Source: Glebionis coronaria (lineage: Eukaryota > Streptophyta > Magnoliopsida > Asterales > Asteraceae). Taken from it: a stretch of 64,000 nucleotides of DNA. Below the pieces are notes generated by a model. That model searched no databases and had not been told where the DNA came from. It saw nothing but the letters and a program-made list of their open reading frames with translations. The stretch is taken from NCBI GenBank assembly GCA_025667525.1, contig CM046878.1, positions 99,525,237 through 99,589,236 on the forward strand, in the 5' to 3' direction. This document shows, one piece after another, positions 1 through 10,264 of this stretch (the stretch's first letter is position 1; every line of letters begins with the position of its first letter). Position numbers and translations under genes: made by a program.

Positions 1-1588
1 CAAAGACACTAGGGGACGGGGCAGGGGTATCTAATGCTCCCCCGAAGAAACTAAGGAAAGACCATCCGCAGTACCAGGGAGGAAGCAACACTGCTACGGC
101 CCAGGTCGACCCCTTACTGCACGTGGATGAACAAGTCTGGATGGCCACCCCCGCGAATGCCGTAGCTCCTACCGTCACGGAACCCATGACTGGTACTACG
201 TAAGTACCTCCTTTTTTTTCAAGGATATAGATTCATAAACAAAATTGATGTGTGTTAATAACAGGGCGGACCCGTCGACCGTAGCCCAAGAAGAGGAGGT
301 GGAAAGGGAACCTTCACCCACGGAATCAACAAGACCTCCATCCCCTCCTGTGACACATGCCGAGGAGCCACGTCCTGAGGGACCGGACACCAGCCTGCGC
401 CTAGCATGGAATTTATCCAGCTTAACAAGGTTGGAGGCGGAGTCCGAGTGCACAGAATTCATTGAACACATCACTCCCCCGGCTCTGGCGCAAGACTTGG
501 ACGAATTGGATCATGAGACACTGCTGGAGCAGTTCGATGTGTCATCCGCACACCAAGTGACAGTTGGTGCGGCCCTACGACGCCGTTTGATCAAGGCCTT
601 GGCTAATGTGAAGCGTGCTGATAAAAAGATAGCTCGCCGTGAAGCACTAGTTGAGAAGCACGAGAAAACTATCATATCCTTGCAGTCGGCGTTGGTCGTA
701 GCAGAGTCCATCGTTAAGGAGCAGGCCCATCACGCCAACACTCGTGAAAAACATATTGCCGAGCTGGAGGCCCTTTTAGCCGCATCCATCGAGAAGGTAT
801 GCTCTCAATATGAATGTTTATTTATACACACACAAGAAAAACCACATTATCCCTGTAATAACTCTAAGTGTCATATGTAGGTGTCCGCAGCCGAAGCCTC
901 CACCAAAGCCGTAACCGTACAAGCATTCAACATTGCTCAAGAGCGCGACGCGCTGAAGGATGAGGTAACCTAAGCGTGGATTACTTTGGATGAGCAAGCT
1001 GCAGCAGCTGAGGGAGAGCTAAGCAAGATGGCCTCGGATTGTGCTGAAAGGATGTGTCCTCCTTTGCTCACAGCCATAGCTGGGCGCAGATGGATGGTTA
1101 GCCAGGGAATGCGGCTTGCCGTGAGCAAGGTGACGGAAGCTCCTTACCTGCTACAGGCATTTGCTAACGTTGTCTCGGATGGTATTGACCGTGGTAGGCA
1201 CGAGGGACTGGTCAAAGCCACATAGCTGATAAGTAAGGAGGAAGACATTACCCAGCACGCCTACCACAACCCTTTAGCCGCGGACAAGATGACTGCGTCA
1301 ATGGATGCTCTTGCTGAAATCCAACATCCTCTCTTAGACGAGCTAGAAGCGCTAAAGGATGCTCCTAATGAGGTAATAATGTCCAAGATTACTACCGACC
1401 CCATCCAACTGACCTTGCCCACCTACGATTCTGTGTCGAAGGCGATGAAAGGTGAAAAGCTACTTGCCGAGGCGTTGGATGCGAATATGATCAAGGCACA
1501 AGATGGGAAGAATGCTCACGGGGAGGCCCTCCGCACCTTGATTGAAGAAGGAAAGAAGGAAATAGGGGAGTTCCTACCTCCGTTGTAA
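1..1588 (+). pseudogene. Antisense additional ORF (aORF) of the Tat element, three exons visible, 5' end missing
   Basis: A reading frame runs convergent to gag-pol. Exon A is 1-199 (open at the window edge), intron 200-264 (GTAAGT...ACAG), exon B 265-796, intron 797-880 (GTATGC...TGTAG), exon C 881-1588 ending in TAA. Reading phase is kept across both junctions, which supports real introns. The protein is acidic and Pro/Thr-rich in exon A and early exon B, then helical and coiled-coil-like (RRRLIKALANVKRADKKIAR, AELEALLAASIEKV), and ends with a helical tail. This matches the C-terminal part of the 'putative gypsy-type transposon' proteins (PF04195 type) known from Tat elements; the PF04195 domain itself would lie left of the window. 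Two in-frame stops, TAA at 971-973 and TAG at 1223-1225, break exon C while the frame stays open around them, so I call it a recent pseudogene. Function in the family is unknown. Confidence 0.75.
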
Positions 1589-2299
1589 TTTACATTGTAA
1601 ACATTTGTATCTTTATTCGTCCGTGTATGTATACGGCTAAAACTGATGTTTGAAATAACTTGTCATATGTATGCAAGCAAGGCCGTGATGACCACAGCTA
1701 TTTTGTTGTTATGAATTTGAAACTTGTGTATTTTTTAGATATCATATACCTGTACTGCATGACATGTCACGTCTTACTAAAAAAAATACAATCAAGTCTA
1801 TATTTTACTAGACGTGCGGCGTGCGTCTTTACCATGCAAAGCACTGCGTGAGTGCAGCATATGGAAACTTATCACAACGTCTTGTGAGTAAGGTGTCTAG
1901 TAAGGATACATGATCCGCATCACTGGGGTTGCATCCCTCTTATGCGACAAGTTGAATTATTAGGTTCACTTAATCCTCTTACCCCGCCTGGAGGCGCATT
2001 GTACAATTACGGCATTGAATGAATGCATATGAATAAGATATAGCACATTGTAATAACAACTAAATCCATACGACGATAATAGAATCTAAAGAATAAAAAC
2101 AATTTGCACAAAAACGAGTCGTGGAGCTAGCTAGGCACCACGACATTTTGTTAGAACGTTTACGTTTTTTGTTTTAACAAGAGTGGGAAATCCTAGAAAC
2201 AAAAAAGGAACCTAGAAAGCATAAAAACAAAACAAAGAGAACACATGGATCTTCATTGAAGCCAGATATAGCGAAGTGTCCATGCGGAAGTCGTAGCTT
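1589..2299. other. Untranslated spacer between the convergent aORF and integrase ends
   Basis: AT-rich stretch with no supportable ORF. It separates the stop of the plus-strand aORF from the stop of the minus-strand polyprotein, so it should hold the 3' ends of both transcripts. No clear terminator or repeat was seen. Confidence 0.5.
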
Positions 2300-3276
2300 T
2301 CAAAGATAGCACCTTTTAAGATTGCAGATATTCCATGTGCGTTCCAGGTCGTGGCCATCCATGTCACGTAACTTGTACGCACCCCGTCCTAAGGATTCCG
2401 TGACCTCATACGGTCCTTCCCACTTGGGGCCTAGCTTTCCTGTATTCTTCGCTCGACTTTCCTCGTTAGCACGATAGACACAATCTCCCAGTCGAAAAGA
2501 AACCCCTTTAACCTTAGCTCATAATAAACCTTCATTCGTGCCTAAGATTTGGCCTCATTGATAGCCGCTATCTCCCTTTTTTCCTCCAATAAATCCAGAT
2601 TGATCCGGAGCTGCTCGTCGTTTGTGACGACATTAACTTCCGCTGTGCGGATGGTAGGCATTCCTATCTCTGCTGGTATAACAGCTTCAGTGCCGTAGGC
2701 CAATGCGAATGGGGTGTCCCCGTTGGCTGTTTTGATCATAGTCCTATGTGCCCATAGAACATGTGGCAGTTCGTCCACCCATTTGGCACTTCGTTCCTCC
2801 AGGTGTGCCTTGATGCCCTCACCCAAGCTTCTATTTGCTCGTTCCACAAGACCATTTGTATGCGGGTGCTTAACAGATGCGAAGCGCCGTTTGATATTCA
2901 ATGCTGCGCACCAGTCCTTGAATGGATTATCCGCGAACTGCTTCCCGTTGTCCGAGATGATTTCTCCTGGTAAGCCAAAACGACACACGATGTTCTCGCA
3001 AACAAACTTTTTAACTTGTTTGCCTGTGATGGATTTGACTGCCTTGGCCTCTATCCAGCGTGTAAAGTAATCCATTGCGACAATCAAGAACTTAACTCCC
3101 CCCGCAGCTATGGGAAAAGGTCCTACGATATCAATCCTCCACTTATAGAATGGCCATGGCGATGTAATGGGTGTAAGTTCTTGCTGCGGATGTCGTGGTA
3201 CTGGCCTGTGCACTTGGCAATCACTGCACTTGTGAATTATGTCGCGTGCATCCCTATACATGGTAGGCCAATAATA
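2300..3276 (-). pseudogene. Integrase domain of the Tat element
   Basis: Zn-binding remnant (CSDCQVHR) followed by the catalytic core with the D,D35E triad visible as RIDIVGPFP, IISDNGKQF and GLVERANRSLGEG. After the core a C-terminal part reads KLGPKWEGPYEV, ending in LKRCYL at a stop near 2300, which is usual for Tat integrases. A TGA just upstream of the core (near 3277) and a TAG at 2542-2544 interrupt the frame. It would insert cDNA into the genome if intact. It follows RNase H as expected. Confidence 0.88.
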
Positions 3277-4342
3277 TCATGTACGTAGAGCTCGGGCTAC
3301 TACGGATCGGGGGCCCGCGTGCATGCCGCATAACCCCTCATGTATCTCACTGATCACATAGGTAGCCTGGCGTGGCCCAACACACCGTAACCACGGCTGT
3401 AAGAAAGAGCGCTTGTAAAGGATACCTTCTCGAAGCTCGAAGTTATGAGACTTCCTTCTGATGCGCCGTGCCACCTTTTCCTCGTCTGGAAGGGTTTCAT
3501 TAGTCAAATAGTTGATGATCGGGGTCATCCATGTAGGTCCATCTTCCTTAACTATAGCTGTGACTTCCCCTTCTGTTATAGAATTTTCCTTGAGTATTTC
3601 CACCAAGACTTGCTTGGATAAGTGGGCGAAGCTTGTAGACGCGATCTTGCTAAGAGCGTTCGCCTTCTTGTTTTCGCCTCTTGGTACCTGCTCGATAGAA
3701 AACTTACTGAAAGCCGCGATGAGTGACTTGACTTTCTCCAAATATCAAACCATGTTATCCTCCTTGGCTATGTACCCCCTAGAATGTGGTTCGCGACAAG
3801 CCATGAGTCCACATAGGCCTCAAGGTTGCGGACTCCCATTCTAGCGGCGATTTTTAAACCCGCAATCAACGCTTCATATTCCGCCTCATTGTTGATGGCT
3901 GTGAACTCAAAGCACAAGGCGTACATAAACTCCATTCCTTCCGGATTCGTAAGAATGAGACCCGCTCCTGATCCATCCGTGCACGAAGATCCGTCCGTAA
4001 ATCATACCCATGGTTCTGATGGAGTTTCCTCTCGTTGTACGATTGGTCCCTCCTCATCCGGCTTTTCTACCAAGAAATCTGCCAAGATTTGGCCTTTAAC
4101 AGCCGTCCTTGGTCTATAAGATATGTTATGTTCTCCAAATAGAATGCTCCACTTCTGTAGCCTACCAGCCACATCTGGTCTAGAGATGACTTGATTTATT
4201 GGTTGATCGGTAATAACCACAATTGGTGTGCCTGAAAGTACCGGCGCAACTGTTTCGTAGCAAACACTAATGCCAAATTTTCCATGGAAGAATAATTCAA
4301 CTCCGGACCTTGTAATGTTCTACTTATAAACTAGACCGGAGT
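3277..4342 (-). pseudogene. RNase H region and linker to integrase, Tat element
   Basis: Motifs of a plant-type second RNase H are readable on the minus strand: FTDGSS (first Asp), NNEAEYEALIAG (Glu) and YVDSWLVAN (Asp), upstream of a linker with VPRGENKKANALSKIAS and the pre-integrase region ELREGILYKRSF. A TGA sits just before FTDGSS (near 4006) and a TAG follows the YVDSWLVAN block near 3780, so the domain is split into three readable pieces (about 4220-4002, 4005-3780, 3741-3277). An RT-connected RNase H remnant (VITDQPINQVISRPDVAGRL) lies at 4002-4220. The domain would degrade the RNA strand during reverse transcription. Confidence 0.82.
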
Positions 4343-5165
4343 TTAGACTGTGTCCCTATCCGTCATGAGTACCGTACTTATTGCTCCATGTGTGGCTGAT
4401 ACGAGCATGGGGAGAGATGCAAGGTGTTGCTTGAGTTGACCAAAGGCTTCCTCAGCTTCCTTTGTCCACCGGAAGTCTCCCTTCTTAATGCACTTCTTGA
4501 GCGTTTTGAATAGGGGGAGTGACTTCTCCGCGAACTTTGATAAGAACCTGTTCAGCCCGGCCAATTTCCCATTTAAGGATTGCACCTCTTTCCGTGTCTG
4601 AGGGGATGGTAACTGTATCACTGCGTCTGTCATTTCTGGGCAAGGCTTGATGCCATTTGGATCAATCATATATCCAAGGAAAATTCCTTCCGTTGCCCCA
4701 AACGTGCATTTCTTTAGATTTAGTTTCATGTTAATCCTCCTCAATGTGTCAAACGTCTCTTGGACGTCTCGGAGGAGTGCATCCTCTGTATGACTTTTGA
4801 TGACTAAATCATCAACATAGACCTCTAGGTTGCGACCTATCTGTGAGACGAAGGCTTTGTCAACAAGCCCCTGATATGTTGCCCCGACATTCTTTAGTCC
4901 GAATGGCATTTTTGTATAACAGTATACGCCTTGACTAGTATGGAACGCCGTCTTCTCTGCGTCCTCTTCCGCCATCTGGATCTGGTGGTATCCTTTATAT
5001 GCATCTAAAAAGCACTTAAAGGGATATCCACATAGGGATTCCACCTTCCAATCAATCTCTGGTAACGGATAGCAGTCCTGCGGATAGGCTTTATTCAGAT
5101 CTGTGAAGTCTACGCACTTGCGCCAGCTTTCGTCATGCTTTTTGACCATGACTTTGGATAACCAC
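4343..5165 (-). pseudogene. Reverse transcriptase domain of the Tat element
   Basis: The translation shows the RT blocks in order: KCVDFTDLNKAYPQDCYPLP, CFLDAYKGYHQI, TKMPFGLKNVGATYQ, the catalytic YVDD box (LEVYVDDLVIKS), and IFLGYMIDPNGI. These are diagnostic of Ty3/gypsy RT. The 5' end is thrown out of frame relative to the protease segment by a 16-bp direct duplication at 5150-5181. A stop ends the frame at 4343. It would copy the element RNA into cDNA. Confidence 0.92.
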
Positions 5166-5990
5166 GACTTTGGATAACCACTCGTGGTAGTATACCTCGC
5201 GCATGATACCTGCATCCACTAATTTTCGTACTTCATCCAATATTACTTGGCTGCGTTCGGGTGCCTGACCGCGCTTCTTTTTCTTAACAGGAGGATATCC
5301 TTGGCGGATCTGGAGCTTATGTTCTGCTATCGCACGCGGTACGCCCGTCATATGCTTGGGATCCCATGCGAATACATCTAAGTTTGCTTTCAAGAGAGAG
5401 CACATGGCCCTCTTGCCGCTATCCGAGAGTGTTCCCCCTATGGATACCTCTTGTTCCGGGTAATCAGGATGGATGGCCACCTTCCAATTAAGAGGGGGTG
5501 ATCCGTCCTTGGGGGGAACAGGTGGGACCGGCGTTGTCACGGCATGACACTCGGATGCTGGTATGATTGTGTTATAGATAGTGACAATTCCTCCTTCCAC
5601 AGGGAATTTGATCATCCCGTGTGCTATGGAGGGTACCACTCGTATGGCCAGGATACCTGGTCTGCCTATGATTCCATTGTATGGACAGTGTGAGCGTATC
5701 ACCATAAAGTTCATCCACGCCGTGGTGGAGTGCTCTTCATTCCCAATGGTTACAAGCAGACGCAGTTGTCCTATTGGCCAGATGGTGTCTCCACTAAAAC
5801 CGATGAGCGGCGCCGTGGCCGGTACTAATTGGCTTCTTATTTCTGGTCGTAACTGTACGAAACAGTGTTCATATAGTACTTCTGCTGATGACCCTCCGTC
5901 CACATACATACGGCAGACATTGTGTGTTTCAATGCTTATCTGCTGATGACCCTCCGTCCACATACATACGGCAGACATTGTGTGTTCCAA
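5133..5990 (-). pseudogene. Aspartic protease and RT N-terminal segment, Tat element
   Basis: Retroviral-type aspartic protease with the active-site line MYVDGGSSAEVLYEHCF (DGG where many families have DTG), followed by LIGFSGDTIWPIGQL and the conserved GRPGILAI region, then the linker into RT ending near LVDAGIMREVYY. The start of this frame is an artefact: a 58-bp tandem duplication (5881-5938 and 5939-5996) repeats the DNA encoding the active-site line in another frame. The real polyprotein would enter from gag further right. It would mature gag-pol. Confidence 0.85.
5150..5181. repeat. 16-bp tandem duplication in RT
   Basis: GACTTTGGATAACCAC occurs twice head to tail (5150-5165, 5166-5181). 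Sixteen is not a multiple of three, so it shifts the frame at the protease-RT junction, where the two readable frames meet. Confidence 0.93.
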
Positions 5991-5996
5991 TACTTG
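5881..5996. repeat. 58-bp tandem duplication over the protease active site
   Basis: The stretch beginning TCTGCTGATGACCCTCCG repeats with a 58-bp period (start 5881 and 5939) with a few mismatches. It duplicates the DNA for the VDGGSSA catalytic line and shifts the frame. Confidence 0.92.
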
Positions 5997-6066
5997 TCGT
6001 GATGGGAGGGAATGAGATTTCTCTGCCGCGTGAAATTTTTTGACTAATTTTCTGCCTTGTGCGGCG

Positions 6067-6360
6067 CTACCTGGATTGGATCATGTATATAGTTGAAGGT
6101 TTGTCCTTTTGGGGATCCTTCTTGTCATACTTCTTGTTGTCTTTTCCATCCTTCCAATCATTGACCAAATGCTTGAGTTTTACTGACTTGATCAGTGACT
6201 CAATGTGCTTCTTGAGCTGGATACATTCCTCCGTGCCATGGCCCTTGTCGTTGTGGAATTCGCAGAAGCGATTTCCTTGACGACGGTCCAGCGGAGTCGT
6301 CATTGGAGGAGGTCTCGGGAAATTGGCCCCTTCCGTCAGCAAGATCTCCCGGTAGGACAT
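6067..6360 (-). pseudogene. Gag C-terminal segment with Cys-His motif, Tat element
   Basis: The segment holds CEFHNDKGHGTEECIQLK, a zinc-knuckle-like Cys-x2-His...His...Cys motif typical of Tat gag. It then runs through basic Lys/Asp-rich sequence to a stop near 6067. It is separated from the main capsid part by a TAA at 6403-6405. In the family this region binds element RNA. Confidence 0.8.
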
Positions 6361-6402
6361 CTTTAGAGGGGTAAATTTGTCCTTCGGCCGTCCTCCTTTG
6401 TT

Positions 6403-7943
6403 TTAGCTCTTGTAGTTCGAGCCCCGCCCACTGCTCTGGTTGTTTTGACCGCCCGACTGTCTCCTGGACTGGTCGTTCGATTGGTAGCTGTTTCCTTTTG
6501 AAGGATAGGCCGCGGCTACCGCGGTTTCTCCCTCTATGAAATTTCTGACCCTTTCCATAAGGTCGTCATACCTCTCCGGACGTTTGTCATTGAGACGTCT
6601 GATTAATTCCCTGTCTGTTATGGCGTGCATATAATCGGAAATTTTCAGAAGTTCTGGCATTGTCTTTGTGCGTGTGCACTCGTCATTGAAGCGTTCAGTG
6701 AAGGCCTCCGTAGACTCCCCCGACTGTTGCTTGAAAGTTGCCAGTGACACCGGGTCCCTATTATACTTCTTTCGCTGAGTATAATTTTTCTTGAACGCAG
6801 TACGTAGTTCAGTGAAGCTATCAATGCTTCGCGGAGGAAGTCCCTCAAACCAATCACGAGCATTTCCAATCAAGGTTGAATTGAACATTTGGCACCATAT
6901 AGGCATGGGCCATCGTTCAATTTTCACCTGCGTGTCAAATATCTTTAGGTGATCATCCGGATCACCAGTCCCATCATAAGTCTTGACACACGCCGGCTTG
7001 CGACGCTTTGTATCCTCAGAATAATTCCGTATGCGGAGAGTAAAAGGATCTTCCCTGGGATCTGCCCATGGACGGGTGAGACTAGGGTCACACCACGGGC
7101 GGGAAAGATCTTCCGCTTCCGCATCTCGATAATAGGGGCCGCCATAGTACTCCTCATTGTCTGGTGGCGGTGGAGGAGTACGCCTAGGTCGGCGACGCTT
7201 GGGTGGATGGTCATCCGAGTCCTCTCCCGATGGACCGGGAGAAGGGGGCGGTCCCCATCCTTTTGGTGAGGACCGCTCTTATGAGAAGAGCTAGGAGCCT
7301 TCTTCCCGGTTTTCATCCTATCCCACACGCTTATGCGGCGATTAGTTCTGGTTAGCTCCAGATCTGGTCGTTCGGGCGAACCGTCAGACCTCTCTCCCTC
7401 CTCGCGGGATTGTATTAGTTCTTGCATGAGACGATCCCCTATGCGTTCGAACACATTCCTGGGTTGGGGAGTTTCCTCAAAGAGGCTCTGCTCCTGAGGT
7501 CGTGTTCTTCGCTTCCTTTGAGTTTGAGAAGAGGTGCCTGGTCCGGCGTGGCCAAAGTTGAGCCTAGATTGGAGGTCCCTCCCTAGGTTCAACCTTGATG
7601 CAACTCCTGGGACGATCCTCTCAAAGTTCTGCGTGAGAACTCGAGTGAGATCTTCCTCACTGAGCGGTTCGACCTCTACCTCTTCCTTAGTCGATGGTCT
7701 GCGCGGCTCCTTGTTAGGGGGGTTGGGCGCACTCCCTGGATCAGGGTTATCCAAGGTTGAAGTAGGTGGTGGGGTGACAGAGAACGTGCTTGTCATACCC
7801 ATGGACTGAAGACCACTTCGGTTATTTGGTCCGCCAGCTTGGTTGCTAGGGGATCGATTGGGAATGAGTATCCCTTCCCCTGGGGACTTCCGATTCCCAG
7901 GATTTGTGTTCCTGGGGTTACCTTGCGGATGCCCCTTCGTCAT
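6403..7943 (-). pseudogene. Gag (capsid) of the Tat element
   Basis: The start ATG at 7941-7943 lies 62 bp inside the 5' LTR end, as expected for gag. The N-terminal ~220 residues are Pro/Ser/Arg-rich and disordered. The capsid-type retrotransposon gag domain follows: MPIWCQMFNSTLIGNARDWF, FTELRTAFKKNYTQRKKY, ESTEAFTERFNDECTRTK, RNFIEGETAVAAAYP. The N-terminal frame and the capsid frame disagree near 7270, so at least one indel is present, and a stop falls at 6403 before the zinc-knuckle part. Capsid would package the element RNA. Confidence 0.85.
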
Positions 7944-7986
7944 TGAGAAATCAAGATGAGATTTTGCTCTAGCTTAGTGTAATGGT

Positions 7987-8005
7987 CCCACGGATGGCGC
8001 CAACT
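7987..8005 (-). promoter_or_regulatory. Primer binding site of the Tat element
   Basis: Directly inside the LTR, the minus strand reads TTGGCGCCATCCGTGGGACC. TGGCGCC... followed by GTGGGA is the usual priming region of Tat elements. This fixes the LTR boundary at 8006. Confidence 0.85.
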
Positions 8006-8590
8006 TGTTGATACAAAAGTTGGGTGATCCTTGCTAGACCCGAATTAGGCTTATTCGGGTTGGCTGGACTCCGGCTCTTGCACCAAGTGAATTATCTGGT
8101 TGGGATCCTGCACACTAAACATCACGCGTCAAGCTTACCGTGGGAATGTTTCCCACGATTAGACTCCGACGTGAGAGTAAGTAATCGGTTAGGGTTATAG
8201 GAATCGGATGAGAGTTGAAAGTGTGTAGAATGTAATACCTTTGTGGAACCCTTGGGGTTTCCTTATATAGGCAGTGAAACCCTAATGGGCTGTCACTAAT
8301 GCTTCGGCCCCAAGGAAAGGATAATCACAAGATTTAGATTGATTGTTAGCCTCTAATTATGGTGAGTGAATATCCTCTCCTTTGAGATAAATCCTACTCG
8401 TAGTAGGAGTATGATTCTGTCTAACCCTACAACGGGTATGCCGGGCCGTGGGCCGCACACGTGTGTGCGGTTACTGTTCATTCAAGCCCATAAGCTCAAA
8501 TAACATTATTCCCACCCATTCGTGATGGGCCGAATACGGGTTGTACCCGTGGGCCGGGTTCATGACCCGGCTAGGGACTATACGTCATCA
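8006..8590 (-). repeat. 5' LTR of the Tat element (585 bp)
   Basis: In plus orientation it runs TGTTGATAC...ACGTCATCA, with TG...CA ends. It abuts the primer site on the left and chromovirus LTR sequence on the right. A TATA-like box (CTATATAAGG on the minus strand) lies at about 8262-8272. The predicted target duplication on the right is AGTTT (8591-8595); its partner lies beyond the left edge. Confidence 0.88.
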
Positions 8591-10264
8591 AGTTTCTAAA
8601 CATGACCATTTAAGTCCCTAGACTTATTTAATTTACAAAATCAATCCGAAGGTTTATTATTTACACTTTTAGTCTGAAACTTTATTAAAATCACATTTTA
8701 ATCTGAAAGTTTATAAAATCACATTTTTCATACAAAAAGTTTTATCACATAATTATTTAACAAAAATAAAGTTTATTTTAAGTATGATTATCCTAGTGGG
8801 CTTAATGGGATCCTAGTTTCTATAAGGCTTACATCGTGGGCTTAATGGGCCTAACTATATTCTTACTATTCATTGGGCCTTATAATCCATTAAGGTAACT
8901 AGTTAACATGTTTAGTTAGTAACCTAGATCTAATGATTTCTAGGCTTATAGCAACATTTCAAAGTTATCCATCATACTAAACCATGAGGTAAACCCCACG
9001 TTTAGATTTAAACATGCATAGGTTTTCATGGTTTTTCTAGTTAAGCATGTTCATGAGATTGTGGTCACCATAGTTAACAAGATTTTACATCACATAAAGT
9101 GATACATCATTTTAAGCCGTGACCTATAATGGTCTAGGTTTGCTTAGATTTATTTTTAGGTTAAGTTTTACTAGAGATATGTACATATATGTTCAAGTGT
9201 ATGAAAATGAAGTATATAGAAAAGATAGGTTTCATGATACTTGTTAGATAGTTCTAGGAGTGAATAAGTGAACTAGTAGTAACTTGATCTTGTTTCCAAC
9301 AATGGTGGTAGCCTAAGTCAAAACCTAGCCGTGACCCTTAAGACTTGTGAGTACTCTTGGAGTTGTCTTGGAGATCAAGCTTGTTGTAGCAGTAACAATG
9401 ATTGGTATTTAGGATGAAAGAGACATAGATTGCCTTAGTAAATGAATTTGTAAATGATCTTTGAAGGATTTTGGTGATGATAGTAAATGAGTCGTGAGTT
9501 TGAGAGAGTGAAATGAGGATGTTTTCAAGTGTTTTATGTTGTGTGTGTTTGTGAGATTCAAGTTATATTCGGATATACTAGGAAAGAGAGAGATCTAAAT
9601 GAGTATCTAGTTGTGTATAACGAATCTTAGTAAGATTATGCAAGATTTTGGGAAGATATGTTAGATATTAAGCACATGCCAAAACTAGCAAAGTCTTTCC
9701 CTTCCTATTTGTGTGTCTAGCCGTGGGTTTTGCAAAGGTCAAAGGGGGACAAGATTGACATGTGATAGTGTATTGTGTATGGTGAAGTATGGAAAGATTA
9801 TGGTGTGTGTAAGGCATAGTAAAGGTATAGTGTACATAGTGGATGTATATTTTTGAGATTCCTTGCAAGTTAGCAAGTTATTATGGATGTGTAAGCATGC
9901 CCATATACACGGCTACACATGCATATTAGGGAGAAATGGGTTGATTTGTATCAAGTATTGGGAGTTAATAATAGTCCATGTATTATAGTGTAGATATTTG
10001 TTAAGTTTCTAGGTATTTTGGTTAAACCTTTAGATCCCTTGGTGAAAGTATATAATGAGTATATCATTATAATTATTTTACTTGAATAAAGTAAATAAAT
10101 GACAATGTGTAATAATATACATTGTTTTAAAGTGTTAGGTGTTTGTTCATAGTATGAGGTATATGTAAATATATACATATAAATATAAAACCCGGTACTT
10201 AATAAATTAAGTAAATAATGATACAATTTATCAAAAGTGTGTACTGAGGTGGTTGTTCAATCAT

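Larger units (their letters stand above)
1..8590 (-). mobile_element. Ty3/gypsy Tat-lineage retrotransposon, left part outside the window
   Basis: Domain order on the minus strand is LTR (8006-8590), tRNA primer site, gag, aspartic protease, reverse transcriptase, RNase H, integrase, followed by a convergent spliced ORF on the plus strand. Known family logic: gag-PR-RT-RH-INT order marks Ty3/gypsy, and an antisense ORF between integrase and the 3' LTR is a hallmark of Tat-lineage elements. The 3' LTR is not in the window. The element sits inside the LTR of a chromovirus-like array: the sequence right of 8590 continues the LTR sequence that is uninterrupted near 18130 and 29750. Every coding domain carries at least one stop or frameshift, so this copy cannot encode its own machinery. 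Confidence 0.9.

Noticed and set aside
5581..5946. Plus-strand ORFs over the Tat polyprotein (2714-3288, 3512-4119, 5581-5946, 6949-7809)
   Set aside because: Antisense shadows of recognisable minus-strand gag-pol domains.
9668..10226. Small Tyr/Ile-rich ORFs repeated at 9668-10226, 19221-19421, 23422-23754, 31121-31348
   Set aside because: Recurring frames inside the chromovirus LTR, with no domain and no conservation beyond DNA similarity.
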